In this document: piece by piece, positions 1 to 5,502 of the stretch
How the letters are laid out: each line of letters starts with the position of its first letter
Position numbering within the stretch: the stretch's first letter is position 1
From: an uncultured Eubacteriales bacterium
GTDB lineage: Bacteria > Bacillota > Clostridia > Oscillospirales > Oscillospiraceae
Length of the DNA: 7,340 bases
Direction: 5' to 3'
Assembly: GCA_958427375.1 (NCBI GenBank)
Contig: CAUABY010000105.1
Location: forward strand, 1 to 7,340
Notes under the pieces: model-generated
The model's database searches: none
What the model was told of the DNA's origin: nothing
The model's input: only the letters and a program-made list of their open reading frames with translations
Made by a program: the position numbers and the translations under genes

Positions 1-1
1 G

Positions 2-367
2 AATGCAAAGGGTTCAGTGCTTTTCATCTACTCGTCAGGTATAGAATCTCACAGCGAGGCAGATGTTGATATCCGCGTGAGCAGGAGAGGGAAGTATGCC
101 GACGTGCTTATCTCGCCGGAGTATCTTGCAAATCTGCCGTTCGCTGTTCAAATCTGCAAGCGTATGCGCGAGATAGCCATTGAAAACGCGGTGTTTGCCT
201 TTGTAGTTAAAACGCTGCTTATTTTCCTCAGCATCATTGGCTACTGCAACATCTGGTTTGCCATATTCATTGATATAGTTGCCGCTGTCGCAACTATCCT
301 CAATTCCGTGCGCGTGACACGGGAATCCCTGATAAATTCATTCCTGTATAAAATAGGTCAGCGCTGA
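2..367 (+). CDS. P1B-type (heavy-metal) ATPase-like protein, C-terminal fragment with degenerate hinge motif
   Basis: This is the 3' end of a gene that begins outside the window. The frame is open from base 2, so the GTG at 17 is an internal valine codon and not a start. About 121 residues are visible. Counting from the GTG codon as residue 1, residues 15-50 resemble the end of the P domain of zinc/cadmium/copper ATPases (AD-V-x-I, then a short stretch ending in L-x-x-LPFA). Two membrane helices follow, at about 54-74 and 79-98, matching the last two helices of the family. The first carries Lys65 and the second Asp86, at the places of the ZntA metal-site Lys and Asp. The segment that should read GDGxNDxP (bases about 26-60) reads YSSGIESHSE instead, so the Mg-binding Asp residues are missing. 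Family assignment by the tail is fairly sure; whether the protein is an active pump is doubtful. The DKTGT phosphorylation site lies outside the window. The frame ends in TGA, just before the shared terminator. Confidence 0.75.
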   Translation, partial: NAKGSVLFIYSSGIESHSEADVDIRVSRRGKYADVLISPEYLANLPFAVQICKRMREIAIENAVFAFVVKTLLIFLSIIGYCNIWFAIFIDIVAAVATILNSVRVTRESLINSFLYKIGQR

Positions 368-377
368 TAAAAAGTTC

Positions 378-407
378 AGCCCGCGAATACCATGGTATTC
401 GCGGGCT
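378..407. terminator. Bidirectional intrinsic terminator between convergent genes
   Basis: A perfect 30-base palindrome reads AGCCCGCGAATACC on the left arm, centred on CCATGG, with a GC-rich base. It lies 10 bases after the stop of the plus-strand ATPase-like gene and 18 bases beyond the stop of the minus-strand permease. On the minus strand it is followed by a run of five T (TGAACTTTTTATC). On the plus strand the run is shorter (CTTTAATC). It should therefore stop transcripts from both sides, and probably works better for the permease operon. Confidence 0.85.
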
Positions 408-425
408 TTAATCATATCAGCTATT

Positions 426-2759
426 TTATAGTTCATTGATAGTGGCAGTAATCGACATGTTGCATATTCTCTTTGCCGGGGCATATACCGCGGCAGCGGC
501 GGCAAATACCACAAATATTACAATAACGACAAGCACCACCGCCGGGAACTGCCACGCCATGCCAAAATATCTCGTAATCAGCCGAGTATAAAGCAGCCTG
601 TTCACCCATAGACCAAGCACGCATCCAACTATTAGCCCGGAGAGCGCGTACACGACCGCCTCAGCGGATATCATATGGAACAGCTGTCGTCTGTCCATCC
701 CCACAGCGCGCATAGCGCCATACTGCTTCGTTCGCGCCGTAACGCTTATGGAGATGCTGTTAACTATGTTGAACACAGCGATAAGCCCGATTATAAGCAA
801 AAACTCATAGACAAGCAGCCTTGAGGCAAAGTAGGTCGCGTTATTCTGCCGATAGGTCTCGCGCAAATCGGAGAGAATTATTTCATCCGTTGTGTAATTG
901 ACTAACTGAGCCAGCACCTGTTCCGCCGACGAATTATCCGCCAATATGCCAACCATGTTATAATCCTGCTCTCCGACGAGCTGGTCAAAGAGCGGCTGGG
1001 GACAGATTATAACAATGTCATCTGGGAAAAGTCCGTTCGAAAATGCGCCGCTGATGTTCAGCTCCATACCATTGATTTGAACACTGTCGCCAACTCTCAA
1101 AGGATTATTCCTGTTAAATATCGTCATTACCTCATTGAAATTTTCGTCCTGCTGTGCCATTTTTCCCTCAGCCAGCACGTTTTTGCTGCTTTCCATCATA
1201 AACTCATCGTATGAGCACAGGGTTACATGGTCGATATCCGCCTGGTTGCTTACTGCCGGAATCCACGTAAGTCCCGTCGCACCCCAAACATAGCGTACTC
1301 CGGGATTCGCGCGCAACTCCTCCGCTATACTGCGCGGTAAAATCTGAGCATTGATGTAACCGCTTAGCATAAAATCGGGATTCCATGGGGAAGTGCTCGG
1401 CAAAAGAAGCCCTGCGAAATTAAGAAATACGGAGAAGCAGAGCGCCAAAACAATACTGAGCGCGAAAGACATGGTCATCAGCATCCATTTTTTCTTTGCT
1501 GAGGCCGCATGGTTAATTCCGAGTAAAATTTCTATTCGGCCAAAGCCGCGCCCTGCCGCGCGCAGCGAAGAGACCTGAGCTTCACTGCTGCCGGAAACCG
1601 CCGCCACCGGCGAGACCCGTGCCGCGCACCGCGCGGGGGCCTGTGCCGCAAGCAGCACAGATAAAATACCTACCGCCGCGCCGCTGATTATGCCGAGCGC
1701 ACTTATTTTGAAAACGGGGGTAGTTGAAAATTCCCCGCCTATGCCATAATGCATGGCCGCGCAGATGCCCCAGCTTATCACAGTGCCAAGCGCCGCGCCC
1801 ACAGGCACAGCCGTTTTACACCAATTCAGCGCCTCTAATCTGACATAACGGGCTATCTGCTGCTTGCTCATTCCAATGCAGCGCATCATACCGAAAAACT
1901 GCGTCCTCTGTGCAACGTTGCTGTTCAGCCCGCCGGATATCATCAGAACACCGGCAAGCAGTACGAAAACAAACAGAACCCCTGCGAGACTGTAAACATT
2001 CTTCATAGCCTCGCTGTTACTATGCCCGGCCGCACCCATTACGCCGATATTTTCTGAAATGTTCCCCTCATCAAGACCATAGCGCTCAACAAGCTCATGT
2101 ATTGCCATGGCTGCTTTAGCCGGTGTTGTGAACTGAATATAATAATGCCTCGCTGCGTCGCTTACGGCATTTTGCTCCAAAAGCGCGTCAAATGAGCTCT
2201 GCGGTAAATATGCGTCTACCAAAAAGTACTGGCTTGAATAGAAGTCATCATCCACGCCGCCGAGACCTGTCACACTATAGGCCATGTCACCGGCTGGCGT
2301 GCTTATTGTCACCGTGTCGTATATATCCGCTTGCAGGATGAAAGCCGCGTTTTCGCTCAGCATTATTTCATTATCACCCTGTGGAAAGCTCCCGGCGGCT
2401 ACACCGCTTGAATTTTGCGCAAGATAGGACTCATCAATTCCGTATAGCACAAATCGCTTTCCGTTAATGCGGTAGGGGAGCTCTCCACCATCGTTGAATA
2501 TCGCGCAGCTGCCCACTGAAACCACGTCGTCGCGTGCGGCTATCTCGTCCGCGTCCTTTGATGTTATTCCGCTGATTTCAAAATGCCAGCTTCCGTGCTT
2601 TTCCGTCATGCGGTCACTCTCTGTTCTAATCATCATGTCCGCAACGCTGAAAATCGCGGTCACGAGGAAAACCGAAAACACAATGCAAAGGAAAATCATG
2701 CGGTTCTGCCGTCTACGAACCCTTGCGGAAATGGGGATAAGCCCAAGATAGCTTTTCAT
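426..2759 (-). CDS. ABC transporter permease, two FtsX modules (MacB/Vex-like)
   Basis: This is an inner-membrane permease of the type VII (MacB/FtsX) ABC superfamily, 777 residues. The layout is: basic N-terminus; helix 1 at about 21-43; an extracellular MacB_PCD-like domain at about 45-250; helices 2-4 at about 256-277, 316-336 and 355-373; helix 5 at about 425-453; a second extracellular domain at about 455-640; and helices 6-8 at about 648-672, 700-721 and 738-760. The two halves are repeats. Each has the cytoplasmic coupling motif after its second helix (RTQFFGMMRCIGM and RTKQYGAMRAVGM) and ends in APA(R/K). The one protein can thus act as a pseudo-dimer with two copies of the ATPase encoded just upstream. 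The ATG at 2759 is chosen because GGGAGG lies 8 bases before it and it overlaps the ATPase stop as ATGA, which indicates translational coupling. A GTG at 2768 lies inside that ribosome-binding site and is unlikely. No MacA-like adaptor gene is visible, so peptide, lipid or antibiotic export, or mechanotransmission, are all possible. The substrate is unknown. Confidence 0.9.
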   Translation of the reverse strand: MKSYLGLIPISARVRRRQNRMIFLCIVFSVFLVTAIFSVADMMIRTESDRMTEKHGSWHFEISGITSKDADEIAARDDVVSVGSCAIFNDGGELPYRINGKRFVLYGIDESYLAQNSSGVAAGSFPQGDNEIMLSENAAFILQADIYDTVTISTPAGDMAYSVTGLGGVDDDFYSSQYFLVDAYLPQSSFDALLEQNAVSDAARHYYIQFTTPAKAAMAIHELVERYGLDEGNISENIGVMGAAGHSNSEAMKNVYSLAGVLFVFVLLAGVLMISGGLNSNVAQRTQFFGMMRCIGMSKQQIARYVRLEALNWCKTAVPVGAALGTVISWGICAAMHYGIGGEFSTTPVFKISALGIISGAAVGILSVLLAAQAPARCAARVSPVAAVSGSSEAQVSSLRAAGRGFGRIEILLGINHAASAKKKWMLMTMSFALSIVLALCFSVFLNFAGLLLPSTSPWNPDFMLSGYINAQILPRSIAEELRANPGVRYVWGATGLTWIPAVSNQADIDHVTLCSYDEFMMESSKNVLAEGKMAQQDENFNEVMTIFNRNNPLRVGDSVQINGMELNISGAFSNGLFPDDIVIICPQPLFDQLVGEQDYNMVGILADNSSAEQVLAQLVNYTTDEIILSDLRETYRQNNATYFASRLLVYEFLLIIGLIAVFNIVNSISISVTARTKQYGAMRAVGMDRRQLFHMISAEAVVYALSGLIVGCVLGLWVNRLLYTRLITRYFGMAWQFPAVVLVVIVIFVVFAAAAAVYAPAKRICNMSITATINEL

Positions 2760-3439
2760 TCGCAGCACCTCCCAAGGTCGGTCAGCACTCCGTCCGATAC
2801 TTGCAGCACCCGGTCAGCCGTCTGCGCGATACCGCGGTTATGCGTTATCATGATAATCGTCTGCTCGTACTGTTTTGAGGCCTTTTTCAGCAGGGCAATT
2901 ACCTCGGCGCTGTTTTGTGTGTCAAGGTTGCCTGTTGGCTCGTCGGCGAGGATGAGCGCCGGGCGGGTTATCAGCGCGCGACCTATCGCCGCCCTCTGCT
3001 GTTGGCCGCCGGAGAGCTGGCCTGGCAGATGATTCCTGCGCTCCTTTAGATTGAGCACAGACAGCAGATTTTCAAGATAGGCCTTGTCGGGCTTTTGATA
3101 GTCAAGCAAAAGCGGGAATATTATGTTCTGCTCCACTGTAAGCTCCGGGATAAGGTTGAAGGCCTGAAAAATAAAGCCGATGTTTCTGCGGCGAAACACA
3201 GTCAGTTTTCGGTCATCCATTGAGAAAATGTCCTTGCCGTCAATCTTGACAGAACCGGATGTAGGTGTGTCCAGCGCGCCTATCATATTCAAAAGTGTGC
3301 TCTTGCCTGAGCCGGATTCACCCACAACAGCAACGTATTCACCCTTTGGCACAGAAAAGCTGACATTTTTCAAGGCTTTTACAGCTGCCTCGCCTTTGCC
3401 ATAGGTTTTGCAGATTTTATTAACTTCCAATAAGTTCAT
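2756..3439 (-). CDS. ABC transporter ATP-binding protein (MacB/LolD/Vex2-like)
   Basis: This is the cytoplasmic ATPase that powers the permease encoded immediately downstream. It has 227 residues, a normal length for the LolD/MacB-type single-domain ATPase. All catalytic motifs are intact: Walker A GESGSGKST at 40-48, Q-loop Gln92 in FIFQAFNL, signature LSGGQQQR at 142-149, Walker B LILADE at 162-167 followed by PTGNLD, and the switch His200 in MITH. The PTGNLD D-loop and the FQAFNLIPELTVEQN stretch are typical of the FtsX-type exporter subfamily. The start at 3439 is preferred because AGAGGA lies 9 bases upstream and the protein then begins MNLLEVNKICKTYG, as family members do. Reading from the GTG or ATG codons further upstream (frame open to 3532) would add a Cys-rich tail with no family resemblance, and would run into the putative promoter. 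The stop overlaps the permease start by four bases. The gene is separated from the kinase by 120 bases that seem to carry its own promoter. Confidence 0.95.
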   Translation of the reverse strand: MNLLEVNKICKTYGKGEAAVKALKNVSFSVPKGEYVAVVGESGSGKSTLLNMIGALDTPTSGSVKIDGKDIFSMDDRKLTVFRRRNIGFIFQAFNLIPELTVEQNIIFPLLLDYQKPDKAYLENLLSVLNLKERRNHLPGQLSGGQQQRAAIGRALITRPALILADEPTGNLDTQNSAEVIALLKKASKQYEQTIIMITHNRGIAQTADRVLQVSDGVLTDLGRCCE

Positions 3440-3520
3440 AGTGCAGTTTCCTCTTTCTTTTGAGTTGGCGGGACAGGCCGTGTACTTAGCCGTGCTTTGC
3501 ATGACCTGCCTGCAATTGAG

Positions 3521-3529
3521 AGAATAGCA
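3521..3529 (-). promoter_or_regulatory. Putative extended -10 promoter of the ABC transporter operon
   Basis: On the minus strand the sequence TGCTATTCT fits an extended -10 element (TGn followed by TATTCT, 5 of 6 matches to TATAAT). Transcription would start near 3513-3515, giving a leader of about 75 bases before the ATPase ATG at 3439. No good -35 hexamer lies at 16-18 bases upstream; the best is TTTTGC-like. This is what an activator-dependent promoter often looks like, and short repeats sit at the -35 position. This is inferred from sequence only. Confidence 0.4.
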
Positions 3530-3540
3530 CATGAATATTA

Positions 3541-3573
3541 CTGCAAAACTACAGTCAGCCTACAATTTTGTAG
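3541..3573 (-). promoter_or_regulatory. Candidate response-regulator binding site: TTGYAG-type repeats and an inverted repeat
   Basis: On the minus strand, TTGTAG (3560-3565), CTGTAG (3549-3554) and TTGCAG (3541-3546) follow one another, the first two exactly 11 bases apart, about one helical turn. The first also forms an inverted repeat with CTACAA at 3568-3573, spacer 2 bases, which overlaps the last codons of the kinase gene. A further TTGCAG occurs at 3510-3515. The tandem pair lies at about -35 to -50 of the putative promoter, where OmpR-family activators commonly bind as tandem direct repeats. Binding by the neighbouring regulator is inference. Confidence 0.35.
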
Positions 3574-4597
3574 TAATTAAAAAATTTATTTTAAAGCACG
3601 TACCTCTGCCCAATTCGCTCTCGGTCTCAATGGTTCCGCCGTGGGCCTCGATTATCGCCTTGGATAGAGGCAGACCCAAACCGAGCCCCTGCTTGTCCTT
3701 TGAAAAGCGGCTTCTGTAAAAGCGTTTAAAAATATGGTGCAAATCCTCCGGGTGAATGCCGCAGCCATTGTCCTTTACAGAGATTTGGACTGCGCCGGGG
3801 CGCGCCTGCCATTTAATTTCAATCGTACTGCCGCTCTGTGTATGGTCAAACGCGTTTTTTATAAGGTTGTCCACGGCCTCAGTCAGCCATACGCGGTCGC
3901 ACATAAGTGTAACATCATCCGCGCCGGAGAGGATAATATGCTTTTCTTCACGTGCGGCCCGGTAGGCATAGTGCAGCTCAATATCCCGCATCATGTCGCC
4001 CACGTTCTCCATATGCCTTTCAAGCGTAATTGAGCCCGCGTCAAGCTTCGTTATCTTCAAAAGGCTTTGCACCAGATTTTCAATGCGGTCAAGCTCCTGC
4101 TCTGAAAGTGCCGCAAACTCCTTTACGGTGTTCATATCCGCAGGCTCGTCTTGGAGCAATCCGTTATATATATTGAGCGCCGCAAGCGGAGTTTTTAATT
4201 GATGCGAGATATCTGAAATCGTGTCTTTCAAGAACACCTTTTCGCGCAGTTGTTTTTCCGCGTGGGAGTTGAGCACTGCGGCAAGCGAGTTTACGGAATG
4301 AAAAAGCCTGTACATTTCGCCCTCTTCATCGCAGTCAATGCGTGCCGCCGAATCGCCATCGAGATAGGCGTTTATCCGCGATACGGCAGTCTCCATTATG
4401 CTGTTTTGCCGACGAAAAAAGGAAAAGCAAACAGCCCATACCGCACATGCGGTAAGCACGCCTATTACCAGCGGTAAGACAGCAAAGCTTCCGTATATAC
4501 GCAGTATGTAAGCTTCTGAAAGCAGGGGAGAGCCTATCAAAACAACTGAGAGGATTTGAAAAAGCCGCTTTATATCCCTGTCAGCAAATATTTTCAT
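3560..4597 (-). CDS. Sensor histidine kinase with minimal extracellular loop (VncS-like)
   Basis: This membrane-bound kinase should phosphorylate the response regulator encoded just upstream. It has 345 residues: helix 1 at about 13-32, a loop of only a few residues, helix 2 at about 38-60, a linker at 62-115, a HisKA dimerisation domain with the H-box SDISHQLKTPL (phospho-acceptor His132), then a HATPase_c domain. The latter has an N-box at 243-252 (Asn248), a G1 box DNGCG at 276-280, an F-box FKRFYRS at 290-296 and a G2 box GLGLGL at 304-309. All catalytic boxes are intact. The lack of an extracellular sensor domain places it with the intramembrane-sensing kinases found beside ABC transporters (VncS, BceS-like). 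The ATG at 4597 is chosen because TGAGGGA lies just before it and partly overlaps the regulator stop codon, 8 bases away. An alternative ATG at 4624 would add nine residues, overlap the regulator by 19 bases, and have only a weak TGGGA upstream. Confidence 0.93.
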   Translation of the reverse strand: MKIFADRDIKRLFQILSVVLIGSPLLSEAYILRIYGSFAVLPLVIGVLTACAVWAVCFSFFRRQNSIMETAVSRINAYLDGDSAARIDCDEEGEMYRLFHSVNSLAAVLNSHAEKQLREKVFLKDTISDISHQLKTPLAALNIYNGLLQDEPADMNTVKEFAALSEQELDRIENLVQSLLKITKLDAGSITLERHMENVGDMMRDIELHYAYRAAREEKHIILSGADDVTLMCDRVWLTEAVDNLIKNAFDHTQSGSTIEIKWQARPGAVQISVKDNGCGIHPEDLHHIFKRFYRSRFSKDKQGLGLGLPLSKAIIEAHGGTIETESELGRGTCFKINFLITTKL

Positions 4598-4605
4598 TGT
4601 GTCCC

Positions 4606-5292
4606 TCAATTCAAAACGCTCCATTTATATCCCATACGGCGGACAGTCAGCAGCATCTGCGGCTCACTCGGATTGTCCTCAACCTTGATGCGCAGGCGGC
4701 GCATATACACGCTGAGTGTGCTGCTGTCTATGTAGTTGCCGTCGCAATCCCACAGCATGTCCAATATCTGCTCCTTGCTGAGCACCCGGTTAGGATTTTT
4801 CATAAAAAGGCACAGCAGCTTATATTCAGCGGCGGTCAAATCCAAGAGCTCGCCGTTTTTGTACGCCTGCCCTTGCAGCAGCATAACTCTGATACCGTTG
4901 GATTGCAGCTCAGTATCAGCCGTAGCAAAGTTTTTTGTCCTTCTCAGTATGGCGTTGATTCTTGACATCAAAACGCCGAGCTTAAACGGCTTTGTTATGT
5001 AGTCGTCGCCGCCCATGTCAAGCCCCATGACTATGTCTATTTCATCGTCAGAGGCGGTCAAAAAGATAATAGGCACCTTGGAGACCTGCCGCACTTTTCT
5101 ACACAGCTCAAAGCCTGTCCCGTCGGGGAGAGATACGTCCAAAATCAGCAAATTGTACTTGCCCTCAGCCCATATATTCCCGGCTTCCGCGAGAGTTCGC
5201 GCAACATCCAGCTCATAGTTCTCCTTTTTGAAAGCAAAAGACAATCCGTTGATTAAGGCCAAATCATCTTCGAGAAGCAAAATTTTACACAT
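4606..5292 (-). CDS. OmpR/PhoB-family response regulator (VncR-like)
   Basis: This is a cytoplasmic transcription factor of 228 residues, the usual length. The receiver domain (about 2-115) has the acidic pocket E8-D9-D10, phospho-acceptor Asp52 in LILDVSLPDG, Thr79 in FLTASDDE and Lys101 in YITKPF, so phosphotransfer should work. The C-terminal winged-helix DNA-binding domain (about 130-228) shows LTAAEYKLLCLF, the recognition helix region around SSTLSVYMRRLRIKVE, and the closing hairpin VRRMGYKW. The start at 5292 is preferred because AAAGGA lies 8 bases upstream and the protein then begins MCKILLLEDD. An in-frame ATG at 5325 would add eleven residues unlike the family and would lie beyond the likely transcription start. 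The gene is first in a two-gene unit with the histidine kinase, whose start follows its stop by 8 bases. A likely target is the ABC transporter promoter downstream, and perhaps its own promoter. Confidence 0.95.
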   Translation of the reverse strand: MCKILLLEDDLALINGLSFAFKKENYELDVARTLAEAGNIWAEGKYNLLILDVSLPDGTGFELCRKVRQVSKVPIIFLTASDDEIDIVMGLDMGGDDYITKPFKLGVLMSRINAILRRTKNFATADTELQSNGIRVMLLQGQAYKNGELLDLTAAEYKLLCLFMKNPNRVLSKEQILDMLWDCDGNYIDSSTLSVYMRRLRIKVEDNPSEPQMLLTVRRMGYKWSVLN

Positions 5293-5335
5293 GGCTGTAA
5301 TCCTTTCCGCGTATAGGCACCGCATTTTTGGCTAC

Positions 5336-5364
5336 ATTGTAATTCTTCTCATCAATGAATACAA
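5336..5364 (-). promoter_or_regulatory. Putative sigma-A promoter of the regulator-kinase operon
   Basis: On the minus strand, TTGTAT (5359-5364) and TACAAT (5336-5341) are separated by exactly 17 bases. The -10 matches 5 of 6 consensus positions and the -35 matches the first three. Transcription would start near 5329, leaving a leader of about 36 bases with the AAAGGA ribosome-binding site before the ATG at 5292. It sits downstream of the oxidoreductase terminator, which supports an independent transcription unit. Confidence 0.5.
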
Positions 5365-5422
5365 GGAGCATAATATTAAATTTTTCACGCGCGTGTTTTG
5401 CGATTTATCACCAATAAACGCA

Positions 5423-5459
5423 TAAAAACTGACCCCGCATGAAGCGGAGCCAGTTTTTA
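5423..5459 (-). terminator. Intrinsic terminator of the FAD/FMN oxidoreductase gene
   Basis: The arms AAAAACTGGCTCCGC and GCGGGGTCAGTTTTT (minus strand) form a 15-pair stem with a five-base loop, extended by one A-T pair, and the run of five T belongs to the 3' arm. Two pairs are G-U in minus-strand RNA but would be A-C mismatches in plus-strand RNA, so it is built to work for the minus-strand gene that ends 44 bases upstream. It separates that gene from the regulator-kinase operon. Confidence 0.85.
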
Positions 5460-5502
5460 AGTAGTTATTCAATTTGAAGTCTTGCTTTACCGTATTTGAC
5501 TA

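Noticed and set aside
2583..3032. Plus-strand open frame of 149 codons
   Set aside because: It is antisense to the permease start and the ATPase end, has no family resemblance, and is contradicted by intact motifs on the other strand.
426..3439. Tripartite MacAB-type efflux system
   Set aside because: No adaptor (MacA-like) or outer-membrane channel gene is present, and the permease has eight helices with two modules rather than the four-helix MacB form with a fused ATPase.
3560..3573. Inverted repeat CTACAATTTTGTAG as terminator of the kinase gene
   Set aside because: The stem is only six pairs, AT-rich, with a two-base loop too tight for a hairpin, and no T-run follows on the minus strand. 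A protein-binding site is more plausible.
5386..5395. Perfect 10-base palindrome CACGCGCGTG upstream of the regulator
   Set aside because: It is short, does not extend into the flanks, and lies upstream of the chosen -35. An operator is possible but there is nothing further to support it.
5228..5425. Small plus-strand frame running through the regulator promoter region
   Set aside because: It begins inside the regulator gene in antisense, has no convincing ribosome-binding site, and its intergenic part coincides with a plausible minus-strand promoter.
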